From positions 124,001 through 188,000 of the forward strand of contig JBMNIG010000021.1 in assembly GCA_050950785.1 (NCBI GenBank): a stretch of DNA of 64,000 nt, read 5' to 3'. This document shows positions 53,741 through 62,582 of the stretch, piece by piece; position 1 is the first letter of the stretch, and each line of letters starts with the position of its first letter. A model generated the notes under the pieces. That model made no database searches, had not been told where the DNA came from, and worked only from the letters and a program-made list of their open reading frames with translations. The position numbers and the translations under genes are program-made. The DNA comes from JAAYOS01 sp050950785. Its GTDB lineage: Bacteria; Bacillota; Clostridia; Oscillospirales; JAAYOS01.

Positions 53741-55010
53741 ATTCATTTTCTTGTTGATTGCTGTAACTCTTTTTCTGCTACCGGGTTGCTATGATGCGCA
53801 AGAAATCGATGACGTTGTCCACATTACGACCCTTGGCATTGATAAAGGGGCCGCAAACAGCTGGCGCTTGACCGTTCAATTCCCCTCCATGAAAGATGCC
53901 GGCAGCAGTGGCGGAGGAGGCAGCAGCGGCGATGGCGGAGGGGGAGATGGTGAGGGAGAAGAGTACTCAGTTGATGGGTATTCCATTGTCTCAATAGATG
54001 CTCCGTCACTATTTGAAGGACTTGATATGTTGAATGCTTCGATACAGAGAAGAGCTAATTTCTCTCAGACACATGTTATTGTCCTATCAGAAGAACTGGC
54101 TACGACAGGATTAAGGGATTATATCTCACAGATCATAGGACATTTTGAAATTCGACGCTCAGCCTACCTACTGTTAACAAAGGGAACCGCCCACGACTTT
54201 GTTAAGGCAAACAAACCCTTTGTGGGATCCTCACTCATGAAAAATTACCGGATTTGGATCGAGCAGAGTAGGGTCACAGGATATTTCCCCTATGTCACCT
54301 TGGGAGCTTTTTATGAGGATATGATATCATCCACATCTCAAGGGATCATAACAATAGCTGCAATTAATGACTTTTCTGCATTCTCGGAAGAGGGTGGGGA
54401 AGCTGTAAAAAGCACTCCCGGCGGAGGTTATAAAGCAGGGGAGGTTCCCCGTATAGGTAACAACGAGATCGAGCTGTGGGGCACAGCGCTATTCAACGGC
54501 GATATAATGGTTGCAGAGCTTGACGGTGATGAAACCCGATTCCTCCTTATGCTGCGCAATGAGTTTAGCGGAGGCAACCTCTCAGTTCCCAAGTCCGAAA
54601 ATTCCGATGACATCATATCCCTTAGCTTGAAGAAATCAAAACCGACAAAAGTTTCCGTAAAATTTGTAGATTCAGTTCCCCATATCAAAGTATCGGTAAC
54701 CCTTAAAGGAAGCCTGCATAATGCGCAAACAAGTATAGACATTGACCAGGAGTCTCATAGGACCCATCTGGAAGCAACGTGCCAAGATTATATAGAGAAA
54801 CGACTGCAGCAGTTAATTGAAAAGTGTCAAACCCTCAACACCGATGTGCTTAATTTGGGCGATGCCGCAACAAAAAACTTTCTGACGATCAGGCAGCTGA
54901 TCGACTATGACTGGAATAGTAAATTCAAAGACTCAGCTGTGGAAGTGGATGTGAATTTGGCTATACAAAATACAGGTAAGTTGGTAAAAAACCAAAGGAT
55001 ACCTTACTAG
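53727..55010 (+). CDS. Spore germination lipoprotein, GerC family
   Basis: 427 residues from ATG 53727, 5 nt after GGAGGG. The lipoprotein signal ends LFLLPGC (Cys21), then YDAQEIDDVVHITTLGIDKG, the family N-domain. A Gly/Ser/Asp-rich loop of about 25 residues near 60-85 (SSGGGGSSGDGGGGDGEGEE) is unusual in GerC proteins and probably flexible. The GerC C-terminal domain follows. It is the C subunit of the receptor, anchored outside the inner membrane, and needs Lgt for function. Confidence 0.9.
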   Translation: MIRYKFIFLLIAVTLFLLPGCYDAQEIDDVVHITTLGIDKGAANSWRLTVQFPSMKDAGSSGGGGSSGDGGGGDGEGEEYSVDGYSIVSIDAPSLFEGLDMLNASIQRRANFSQTHVIVLSEELATTGLRDYISQIIGHFEIRRSAYLLLTKGTAHDFVKANKPFVGSSLMKNYRIWIEQSRVTGYFPYVTLGAFYEDMISSTSQGIITIAAINDFSAFSEEGGEAVKSTPGGGYKAGEVPRIGNNEIELWGTALFNGDIMVAELDGDETRFLLMLRNEFSGGNLSVPKSENSDDIISLSLKKSKPTKVSVKFVDSVPHIKVSVTLKGSLHNAQTSIDIDQESHRTHLEATCQDYIEKRLQQLIEKCQTLNTDVLNLGDAATKNFLTIRQLIDYDWNSKFKDSAVEVDVNLAIQNTGKLVKNQRIPY

Positions 55011-55027
55011 ATGTTTAAGGTGATACG

Positions 55028-55192
55028 ATGAAACTTGTTTATGCTTTACCCATATTGCTTTTTCTTTTTTATATGCTGACCTTTGCTATCCACAACTGGA
55101 AAGATAAAAACAAGATTGCCGCGGTGGGCATTGTGCTCATAGCCCTTTCCGCGGCAGCATATCCATTGCTTTTCATATTCTCTTTTGATTGA
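55028..55192 (+). CDS. Small two-TM protein, possible germinant-receptor D subunit
   Basis: 54 residues with AAGGTG 5 nt before the ATG and 17 bp after gerC. Two TM segments (LVYALPILLFLFYMLTFAI and IAAVGIVLIALSAAAYPLLF) are joined by HNWKDKNK. Some ger operons carry a small two-TM D protein that tunes receptor activity; size, topology and position match. Sequence alone cannot prove homology. Confidence 0.6.
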   Translation: MKLVYALPILLFLFYMLTFAIHNWKDKNKIAAVGIVLIALSAAAYPLLFIFSFD

Positions 55193-55197
55193 TTTTA

Positions 55198-56304
55198 CTA
55201 TGCTTCATCCCGTCTGGCGATGTCATTTTTAAGAAGTGTATAGAGAATTGCAGTAATGGGTACCCCTAACAATATTCCTGCCGGTCCGGCGACTCCACCT
55301 CCGATTATAACTGAAAGCAAAACAAAAATACTCGGCAGCCCAAGACTGCTTCCGACAACACGTGGATAGATAACATTGCCTTCAAACTGCTGTAATATTA
55401 TAAGAAAAATTACAAACCACAGAGCCCGGGCGGGAGAAATGATAAGAAGTAAAATAGCTGAGATGATCCCGCCTATATAAGCTCCAACCACCGGAACAAG
55501 AGCGGTAACCCCAATAAGAACACTAATCAGCAGCGGATACTCAAAGCGTAAAATAACCATTCCCACAAAGCATAAAACACCTAATATGCAAGCCTCTGTA
55601 AGCTGTCCGACAACATACCTGTCAAAGCTGTCTATCACAACCCGCATCACATACTCACACTTGTTGTATATTTTCTCCGGAATATAGACCGAGAACACAC
55701 GCTTGCTGTTTTTTATGAACTTGTCTTTGCCAAATAACAAATAAACTGAAAACACCAATGATATTGCGGCTTTTGCTACGCCCGAAATAACACCGGTAGT
55801 AATATTTATAACTTGGTTGAGAATCGTGGCAACGCTGCTTCCCCAATCTTTTATTGACGACATTATGAGTGTTCCGACTTTTGATAGATCTATCGATTCA
55901 ATGTTGAAAAAGTCCGCAATCCTGTCAACGTATTGTTGAATCGACCACATATTGTTTCCTGCTGTCTTTATTAGGATCTGGATACTATCGATTAGCTCAG
56001 GAATAACAAAGCTAACAAACACAACAGTTACAAACAAAACCGCTACATAGACAACAAATATTGAAAGCCCTCTGGTAAGGGCGCTGCGTTTTTTAAGAAA
56101 AGGGATCTTGGACAGCACCCGCTGAACGCTTGTGGAGGGTTTGTTGAGAATAAATGCCAGAGCTATTCCTGTAAACAATGGGCTAAACAGCCGTAGTATC
56201 TTTAGAAAACCATCGAGCAATCCCTCAAAATTAACTACAGCAAGGATAAGCACTACAGAAAACAAAATCAAAATCATTAGGTCCCGCTTCATTCGTCTGC
56301 TCAT
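55198..56304 (-). CDS. AI-2E family transporter (YtvI/PerM-like)
   Basis: 368 residues from ATG 56304 (GGGGGAGA upstream). About eight TM segments in the AI-2E plan: an N-terminal pair, a large soluble loop (about 90-170), then the conserved C-terminal block VVGAYIGGIISAILLLI...QQFEGNVIYPRVVGSSLGL. The family name comes from E. coli TqsA; most members are exporters or Na+/H+ antiporters of unknown substrate, and YtvI in spore formers is linked to sporulation. It is convergent with the ger operon, 5 bp away. Confidence 0.85.
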   Translation of the reverse strand: MSRRMKRDLMILILFSVVLILAVVNFEGLLDGFLKILRLFSPLFTGIALAFILNKPSTSVQRVLSKIPFLKKRSALTRGLSIFVVYVAVLFVTVVFVSFVIPELIDSIQILIKTAGNNMWSIQQYVDRIADFFNIESIDLSKVGTLIMSSIKDWGSSVATILNQVINITTGVISGVAKAAISLVFSVYLLFGKDKFIKNSKRVFSVYIPEKIYNKCEYVMRVVIDSFDRYVVGQLTEACILGVLCFVGMVILRFEYPLLISVLIGVTALVPVVGAYIGGIISAILLLIISPARALWFVIFLIILQQFEGNVIYPRVVGSSLGLPSIFVLLSVIIGGGVAGPAGILLGVPITAILYTLLKNDIARRDEA

Positions 56305-56556
56305 TTTCTCCCCCATTTCGTATAGCAAGCAGATGCATATTGAGCCTTGTTTTGCATTCAATTTTTATATTATCGTATTCGGTGTCATTCCGCAAGAAAA
56401 TTGAATTAAAAATTGAAAGATTTAAAGATTTCAATAGGTATATATATTTACATACTGTCTGTCCTATAACAATTCGACAGAAACCACCATATGATATAGC
56501 GATACTGCAAAAATGCAGATAATATCAACTTTCATGAAAGGAGTTTCTGCAGGTCT

Positions 56557-56850
56557 ATGAATGAAAACTTCTATAACGACTTTTGTCGTCATATCGGCGA
56601 GACCGTGACTATTTATACAAAGAGCGGAGGACAGTCCGGTTTTGGCTTCACCGGTGTCATTCTCGGAGTATCCCATGACTTTGTCCGTCTGATCACGAAC
56701 ATCGGTCCCGCACCGGGATGCGCACTCGGATCCGATTGCACCTGCTTCAACAGCGGCAGAAGGTCCCGTGGCAGCAGGATACACGATATCGGATCCTATG
56801 TCGACATCCCGCTCGATGCAATTGCAGCAGTTGTATACAACGCTGTCTAA
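56557..56850 (+). CDS. Small conserved protein, spore-coat-like
   Basis: 97 residues. It begins MNENFYNDFCRHIGETVTIY and has FTGVILGVSHDFVRLIT, a pattern I know from small SH3-like proteins of spore formers, then a Cys-rich segment (PGCALGSDCTCF) and an acidic end. No TM segment. The ribosome site AGGAG is rather far (13 nt) from the ATG. A strong terminator follows. Function is unknown. Confidence 0.65.
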   Translation: MNENFYNDFCRHIGETVTIYTKSGGQSGFGFTGVILGVSHDFVRLITNIGPAPGCALGSDCTCFNSGRRSRGSRIHDIGSYVDIPLDAIAAVVYNAV

Positions 56851-56901
56851 TTGAATCCGCAGTATTCACGAATTTGTTTAGCTGTAGTATCAGCAAATGC
56901 C

Positions 56902-56946
56902 AAGGGGGTTGTAGCAAACGAAGATTGCTACAACCCCCTTTATCAA
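56902..56946 (+). terminator. Strong terminator after the small conserved gene
   Basis: AAGGGGGTTGTAGCAA pairs perfectly over 16 bp with its complement around a 7-nt loop, followed by TATCAATTTT, 52 bp after the stop. Confidence 0.85.
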
Positions 56947-57106
56947 TTTTATATAGTTGTTCTGGTAAGAGTCCTGATTGTAACATGCTTATACTCTACA
57001 GAATTATATTTGCTCTCATCTCCCAAACCACAAATAGGCTCTGGTTTATTCAGCTGTTTTGCTTATAGTCCCTGATTCTATTGTTTGACAATCATGATGT
57101 GCATCG

Positions 57107-57775
57107 TCAACAGAGATTTATTGGGTTTGCAAAGCAATCATAAGGAATCAAAAATGTACGGATCCCCGAAGCATATGGGGCGATTTCATATAGCTGATAG
57201 TATATGACTATGCCCCGCGGCTCGCAATAGAAGTTTTCTTCTCGAAAGTATTTTTCAATGAGCTGACGATAATCATCAAAGTATATGTCTGGGTTTTCCC
57301 GAATCTGTCTCTCAATACGTTCCATCAAGTATCCCTTCATATCGATATTACATCTGAAGAGACGTTCAAGAGTGACTTCAGTGCCCCTTTGTAAATTCCA
57401 TGTCTGGGAAGTACGTGCTGTTATTCCATGGGCTCCTCCGGTATAAACGTACCGGTCAAAATAGAGGCTTATGATGCATGCCATAATATATGTTACCTCA
57501 AAGACCTGCATCACCTCAAAAACCCTTACAGGATATCCGTTCTCAGTCGCTGTATTATAATCCTCAACCGCCATGTTATACAGTTCGGTTTCGGCGTAGT
57601 TGCTGTAGTTTCTTGCCGATTTTGCATAGTAGCGGTTTATTATATTGACGGCTGATTGATATCGATCAGATTTGAATTCAGGATATTCTATTCTGTAATG
57701 GAGTACGATCTCGCCCCTGTACATTAGATTTCTTTCAAGGACTAGAGTATTTACTGATACGCCTCTGCCTTCCAC
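57107..57775 (-). CDS. DUF3298/RsiV-like soluble protein
   Basis: 222 residues from GTG 57775 (GAGGTG 6 nt upstream; an in-frame GTG at 57784 overlaps the ribosome site). It contains a DUF4163-like half and a DUF3298 half with YVYTGGAHGITARTSQTWNL...LERLFRCNID. Families with these domains include RsiV and PdaC, but here no signal peptide or TM segment is present, so it is cytoplasmic. Function unknown. It lies next to, not overlapping, the zinc-ribbon membrane gene. Confidence 0.75.
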   Translation of the reverse strand: MEGRGVSVNTLVLERNLMYRGEIVLHYRIEYPEFKSDRYQSAVNIINRYYAKSARNYSNYAETELYNMAVEDYNTATENGYPVRVFEVMQVFEVTYIMACIISLYFDRYVYTGGAHGITARTSQTWNLQRGTEVTLERLFRCNIDMKGYLMERIERQIRENPDIYFDDYRQLIEKYFREENFYCEPRGIVIYYQLYEIAPYASGIRTFLIPYDCFANPINLC

Positions 57776-57910
57776 AACAATCACCTCACACCAACATATG
57801 CTTTGTGCAATAGTTAAGTGTTAATCAGTCAACCAAATTGTAGGTATCAGGTGAACTTTTTTGAAGAAAAGGCCTAAATGAACTACATGGTGTGTGGAAG
57901 TGTGGCTTTG

Positions 57911-58606
57911 TCAGATGAAAAATTTCTTGTACAGCGACTCCCTCAGTGGTCGGGAAATAGCTATAACCAAAAAAGTGGCGCCAATCATCACACATGCAAT
58001 GAGCGGATAAGGTGACCAAATAAGCTCACTGCGTACTTCGAATGTCCTATTGATCAATGATTCAACCATGACACAGTAGACGCCAATCGCCATCCATACC
58101 CCTGCAGTGATATATAGATAACCCCGTCTGATATACCGCACAAGTGATATTACGGCAATCGTTATAAATGCTGCCACCAACACCACCGGAAGCGCAAATC
58201 CGAGAAACCATGATCCTCCGGTTGCAAGATTGATGTATAGGAGATAAAGCCCGATTACAGCAAAATCGACAGAAGCGATCACAATAGGATTTGGTCTGTG
58301 AAACCAATAAGGTAACAAAAACCATACATACGCGATCAAAATACCGCCAGTTGCGTATCCTGACCATGTAAGCTGCCTATTAGCCCGCAAGTCTATAAAG
58401 ATCGACAGAGCAAATGCGAGTGCAAAGAACATAGTGAAGATAAACAGAACTCCTGTACGATTTACCGTTTCGGTTTCCCTTTGAAATTCAGGATAGGGAC
58501 CCGGCGCATCCGGAAGCTCAATTTCCGGATGATAGACCGTTGTGCTGCATAGAGGGCACTTTTTTTCACTGTCTGCAAGCTCAACCCCGCATTTTATACA
58601 ATACAT
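57911..58606 (-). CDS. Zinc-ribbon membrane protein (DUF6320-like)
   Basis: 231 residues. The N-terminus is a zinc ribbon (CIKCG at 3-7 and CPLCS near 17), then a Pro-rich linker and six TM segments (about 50-225). The same kind of protein sits beside WS/DGAT-like acyltransferases in other Clostridia as I recall, and here the fusion enzyme is the next gene, 67 bp upstream on the same strand. The two may act together on a lipid or peptide at the membrane. That is inference. Confidence 0.65.
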   Translation of the reverse strand: MYCIKCGVELADSEKKCPLCSTTVYHPEIELPDAPGPYPEFQRETETVNRTGVLFIFTMFFALAFALSIFIDLRANRQLTWSGYATGGILIAYVWFLLPYWFHRPNPIVIASVDFAVIGLYLLYINLATGGSWFLGFALPVVLVAAFITIAVISLVRYIRRGYLYITAGVWMAIGVYCVMVESLINRTFEVRSELIWSPYPLIACVMIGATFLVIAISRPLRESLYKKFFI

Positions 58607-58673
58607 ATCTTACGCTATCCTTTCGAGTAGTGGTGCCTGCTAAAATGGTTGTCATTACTAGATATTTATCAAG

Positions 58674-60839
58674 TCAATGAGCATTTCCATAATTACTTTC
58701 AACTTTTATTTTTATCCCGAGATCCCGGAGTATTTGATATACCTTCAGTTCTAATTGCGGTTCCTTTACGATACGTGCAATGTTTAAATATAGGGTGTCC
58801 CCATAGGATATCATTGCGCAATTATAAGGATGCCCCGGACGCGCACCTAGGATAAAATCCATTCTCGTAACATACCGCTTCATTTCCTCCGGTATCTTAA
58901 CTGCGCCAAGGTTTGATAGGGTCAAGCATTCCTTTCCCTCACCTATTATATTATATGCCGCCTTCAAAACGGCATTTTTTATGAATAACGGCATAACTCG
59001 TATGATCAGCGCTTGTTCATCTCGCACATTTGATGCGATACCCGCCGCCATCTCCTTAGCAGTTATTTCAGCTGCCATACTATGGTATACTTTCCTACAT
59101 ATCTCATCAAAGCTCCACTCGCCCAATCTGGGATCGATTCCAGGTTTGATATATAGTGAAAAGTTTCTGACTGTTCTACTCTTAAAGAGATTTCTGAGGT
59201 TTACCGGCACCTGAATGAGAACATGCTTCTGCTGGCTTATGGGCACACTTTCGTTTTGTATTTCATAGATCGCTTTTATAAGCACGGAGCACATCAAAGC
59301 GGTTAGAGTGATGCCTTTAGACCTTGCTACATTGAGGGCATTGGAGACATCGGTCATCATTGTTGTCAGTCTGAGAAATCCGTCCTCATCCGGTGTTCCT
59401 CTAAGCCTATATGCACTTGCTCCGGTCCTCTTTTTTGTAACCTTCCCTGCATACTTAAGATAGCTGTCCTCCAACTCCTCGTCATCGGGTGTTTCAAGCC
59501 TATTTAATACCCCATCAGTGAAGGGTATAGCTGCGCCATATTTTTGCTTTAGATATTCAGCAACGAGAGTCTTCAAAAACACCATCCCGCCTGAGCCGTC
59601 TGTGAGCGCATGGAAAAACTCAACCGCAATACGGCCGCGATATACAAGGACCCTAAATGCACACTTGCGAATATTCTCAAAGGGCATGCGCATAAGGGGA
59701 CACCCCTTTTCCTCCATTATTTCAGGAGCTCTAGGGATCTCCTCAAGGTAATACCAGAAAAGGCCTCTGCGTAGCCGCACGGCAATCGAAGGAAACCTTC
59801 TGACGGTTATGTCCAATGCGGATTGGAGGACCGGCACGTCCACGTCTTCAACAAGTGTGGCAGAAAGCCGGAAGGTGTGGTTACGGTTGTGCCTGTATGC
59901 CGCCGGGTATATTTTTGCGGCATTGTCCAGCCGCATCCATCTCAACTTTCGTTTATAAGGCAGATATACGTCGAGAAATGCGTTTATTTCCTTAAAGTCG
60001 GATCGAAACTCCTTGAGCCCATACAAAACGTAACCATGCCACATTTCCGGGGCAACAATCAGTTTGCTCTGGCAGCCCGCAGAAAGAAGCTTTTGGTGCA
60101 TCATTTTCGAATCTTCAAGCATTATTTCGCTGCCACCCACGAAAATAAGAGATGGCGGTAAACCCTCCAAATCACCAAATAGCGGCGATACAAGCGGGTC
60201 GTTCCTATCATCTGCATACAGCTGTGCAAATAGCTTGAGCTTATCCCGTGACATGGTGGGATCGGCCTTTTCGTTGTAGCTATACGATTCGCCTGACAGC
60301 GTAAGATCTGTCCAAGGGGATATTGCAACAGCGCCTCCTGGCATAGGCAAACCTTCATCCTTTAGTTTTAGGCACAGAGAATAAAGCAGCCCGCCGCCCG
60401 CGCTTTCACCGCATAGAATAATCTTTGCGGGGTCATACCCGCCGTCAAGTAAGTAGCGATATGCTGCAAGAGCGTCCTCAAGGGCCGCAGGAAACCTGTT
60501 TTCGGGCGCAAGCCGATATGCCGGGCAAAACACCCGGACAGAGCACTCATTTGCGAGCACTGTACCGAATGCACGGGCATAGTCAAGCCCGCCGCAAGCA
60601 TAGCCGCCACCGTGAAGGTAGAGTATGATACCCTCACGGGTCTCATCTAGAGGATATATCATGGAAGCTGTGAATTGCGAAAACCGGTAAGTTCTCGAGC
60701 TGACTTTCCACCTCCGAGGGATGACCATCAGATTGCCGATCATATCGTGCTGCTGGCGTGCGGTCTGGATAGTCGCTCCCTCCATAAGTGGCTTTATCTT
60801 CTTTAGTTGTCTTCTTACAAACTTAGCTGATAGGGCCAT
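58674..60839 (-). CDS. Esterase/acyltransferase fusion: HSL-type hydrolase plus condensation-like domain
   Basis: 721 residues, no signal peptide. Residues 1-300 are an alpha/beta hydrolase of the hormone-sensitive-lipase type: oxyanion HGGGYACGG, nucleophile elbow GESAGGG and a C-terminal His in MWHGYVLYG. Residues 315-721 form an acyltransferase of the condensation/WS-DGAT/alcohol-acetyltransferase superfamily with the catalytic motif HALTDGSGG (HxxxDG) and a C-terminal TLSNLGAVKIP. Each half is complete, so the protein is a likely bifunctional acyl hydrolase and acyl transferase. It precedes the DUF6320-like gene. The substrate is unknown. Confidence 0.82.
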   Translation of the reverse strand: MALSAKFVRRQLKKIKPLMEGATIQTARQQHDMIGNLMVIPRRWKVSSRTYRFSQFTASMIYPLDETREGIILYLHGGGYACGGLDYARAFGTVLANECSVRVFCPAYRLAPENRFPAALEDALAAYRYLLDGGYDPAKIILCGESAGGGLLYSLCLKLKDEGLPMPGGAVAISPWTDLTLSGESYSYNEKADPTMSRDKLKLFAQLYADDRNDPLVSPLFGDLEGLPPSLIFVGGSEIMLEDSKMMHQKLLSAGCQSKLIVAPEMWHGYVLYGLKEFRSDFKEINAFLDVYLPYKRKLRWMRLDNAAKIYPAAYRHNRNHTFRLSATLVEDVDVPVLQSALDITVRRFPSIAVRLRRGLFWYYLEEIPRAPEIMEEKGCPLMRMPFENIRKCAFRVLVYRGRIAVEFFHALTDGSGGMVFLKTLVAEYLKQKYGAAIPFTDGVLNRLETPDDEELEDSYLKYAGKVTKKRTGASAYRLRGTPDEDGFLRLTTMMTDVSNALNVARSKGITLTALMCSVLIKAIYEIQNESVPISQQKHVLIQVPVNLRNLFKSRTVRNFSLYIKPGIDPRLGEWSFDEICRKVYHSMAAEITAKEMAAGIASNVRDEQALIIRVMPLFIKNAVLKAAYNIIGEGKECLTLSNLGAVKIPEEMKRYVTRMDFILGARPGHPYNCAMISYGDTLYLNIARIVKEPQLELKVYQILRDLGIKIKVESNYGNAH

Positions 60840-61011
60840 ATCTGCTCCTTATCATGCTTGAATTTCTCTTCTTTATAGCTATATACTATTCTAATATATC
60901 CTAACGAAATTATCCACATCTTTTGGCAGTTTGATTTCTATGTTTGAAAGAAATATCACATCAAAATCATTACTTCCAAACAGAAAAGTCCCCTGTCTTA
61001 CCTGCTCACTA

Positions 61012-61611
61012 CTACTTTTGTCCAATGACAACAAACATTTCATCGCTATCTACTACTTCAACAACATCCAAGCCCGCTTCAAAATAATACTCTCGCAAAA
61101 CATCGGCAGATGGAAGCCTGTCATTGCGGACTTCTTCGGATGCATTCTGATGTAAGTCGTTAATGGCTTGTCTGCTTTGCGAGTGAGCTATCACCAATCG
61201 TCCTCCCTTTCTTAAATAACGGGAGAGATTTATAACAGCAGCTCTTTTATCACTAAAGTGCGGAAACATTGAGTAGCATATGACAAAATCAAGTGATCCC
61301 TTCCCCGCCTCAATATCCTGTGCATCCCCCACAACAAACGAAACATTCGGGTAGGGATATTTTCTCTTCGCTACTTCTATCATTTTGTCTGCCACATCAA
61401 CAGCTACTATTTTACCTGTATCACTTATGCGTTTGTATAAATATGGTATCAAAACACCTGTGCCGGTGCCTACATCAAGTACTATATCTCCCTCTTTTAC
61501 ACCGGCCAAAGTCAAGATACCCTCGATCTTTCCCGGATCGTGATTTACAATTTGATCCCAGTTTTCCGCTACTGAGTTGAAATAATCCCTATTGGTATAA
61601 TTGTCATTCAT
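61012..61611 (-). CDS. SAM-dependent methyltransferase, class I
   Basis: 199 residues from ATG 61611. Motif I is VLDVGTGTGVLIPYL (about 45-60), then AVDVADKMIEVAKRK and FVVGDAQDIEAGKGSLDF, the UbiE/Methyltransf_11 pattern. The C-terminal half has HFSDKRAAVINLSRYL and GGRLVIAHS. The substrate is unknown; the family methylates quinones, small metabolites and metal ions. The start is preceded at a distance by GGAGAAA, which lies inside a 12-bp inverted repeat. Confidence 0.85.
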   Translation of the reverse strand: MNDNYTNRDYFNSVAENWDQIVNHDPGKIEGILTLAGVKEGDIVLDVGTGTGVLIPYLYKRISDTGKIVAVDVADKMIEVAKRKYPYPNVSFVVGDAQDIEAGKGSLDFVICYSMFPHFSDKRAAVINLSRYLRKGGRLVIAHSQSRQAINDLHQNASEEVRNDRLPSADVLREYYFEAGLDVVEVVDSDEMFVVIGQK

Positions 61612-61619
61612 TATCAAAT

Positions 61620-61661
61620 CGACATTTCTCCCCATCCTCTTTAGGGTGAGGAGAAATGTCG
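61620..61661 (-). promoter_or_regulatory. Inverted repeat covering the methyltransferase ribosome site
   Basis: CGACATTTCTCC (61620-61631) and GGAGAAATGTCG (61650-61661) form a perfect 12-bp stem with an 18-nt loop, immediately before the gene. It could sequester the ribosome site, bind a regulator or end upstream transcription. Confidence 0.5.
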
Positions 61662-61716
61662 CCCTCCCTTCGAAATTTATATATTGTCGCGCAAATGTTG
61701 CGAGTGATCTAAAATC

Positions 61717-62253
61717 TTAACTGATCACTCTTGCTTTTCTTAACAGAACTATCAGCGGAGGGATAACGACTAGTTGAATAATGATTCCCGGCAAACCAGA
61801 GACTACCGCTCCAGTAATAAAGGCGACAGGGCCCGGTAAAGTTGCAGAGAAGAACTGAACAAGGATCCACACCACAACACCTGCAACTATTCTGCCTGCG
61901 ATCATACTTCCAATCAACGCTATATATACATTCAACATTGGTTTTTGGACAAGTGTCCTTTTGGCGATCAGACTCACAACCGCACCATATGTAGCAAGTT
62001 CAAAGCACATATATGGCATGATCGGAAAAATCGGGGGCATTGCGGTCAAAATAGAACTGAGCAACGGTGTTACAGCTCCGACTATGATCGCAAAGTGTAC
62101 AGGTAGCAAATAGCCTGCAATCAAAACCGGAATATGCATCGGTAAGAATGTACTTCCAAGTCCAAAGGCATGAAATGCCATTGGCAGAAGTATTCCAAGT
62201 GCAATCATTAGGGCGGATGTTACAATATCACGTACTTTGCTTTTGCTATTCAT
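61717..62253 (-). CDS. ECF transporter S component, substrate unknown
   Basis: 178 residues with six TM segments. VTSALMIALGILLPMAF, FLPMHIPVLIAGYLLPVHFAI and AMPPIFPIMPYMCFELATYG follow the pattern of energy-coupling-factor substrate-capture proteins. No ATPase or EcfT gene is nearby, so it should use a shared module elsewhere. AGGAGGT lies 4 nt before the ATG. The adjacent methyltransferase suggests, weakly, a cofactor or vitamin precursor. Confidence 0.75.
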   Translation of the reverse strand: MNSKSKVRDIVTSALMIALGILLPMAFHAFGLGSTFLPMHIPVLIAGYLLPVHFAIIVGAVTPLLSSILTAMPPIFPIMPYMCFELATYGAVVSLIAKRTLVQKPMLNVYIALIGSMIAGRIVAGVVVWILVQFFSATLPGPVAFITGAVVSGLPGIIIQLVVIPPLIVLLRKARVIS

Positions 62254-62582
62254 AGTACCTCCTGATTTTAATAGATTATTATAATAGTTTTTTCAGCCTT
62301 GCTATACGATCTCGGTCCCGACCATGCAAATGATTATTGTTGGGGATCCAACTTAACTTGGACAAATGAAAAGCCACGAAAAGTAGCTGTTTCATACAGC
62401 TAAGTTTCGTGGCGTATAAGCACTAATCATTTCGTTAGTTGAAACCAATAGTGAAAACCAGCTATTAGTCTAATCATCATAAAAATGTAAATCTTCATGA
62501 TTTACTATTATTTTCTATAATAGCACACAGCATTATCCCAGTCAACAGGAGGATGTTCCAGTTCTCTGTGCTTTGTAGCGAA
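62254..62582 (-). terminator. Gap with terminator of typA
   Basis: The 329-bp gap holds a minus-strand hairpin: GCCACGAAA/TTTCGTGGC (62413-62405 and 62381-62373) with inner AGCTG/CAGCT, followed by TTTTCATTTG. It follows typA by about 170 bp and precedes the ECF gene. I see no known riboswitch in the rest. Confidence 0.65.

Noticed and set aside
62254..62372. preQ1-like riboswitch before the ECF transporter gene
   Set aside because: GAAAAAACTA before the ribosome site recalled a preQ1-I tail, but I could not build the required stem and pseudoknot.
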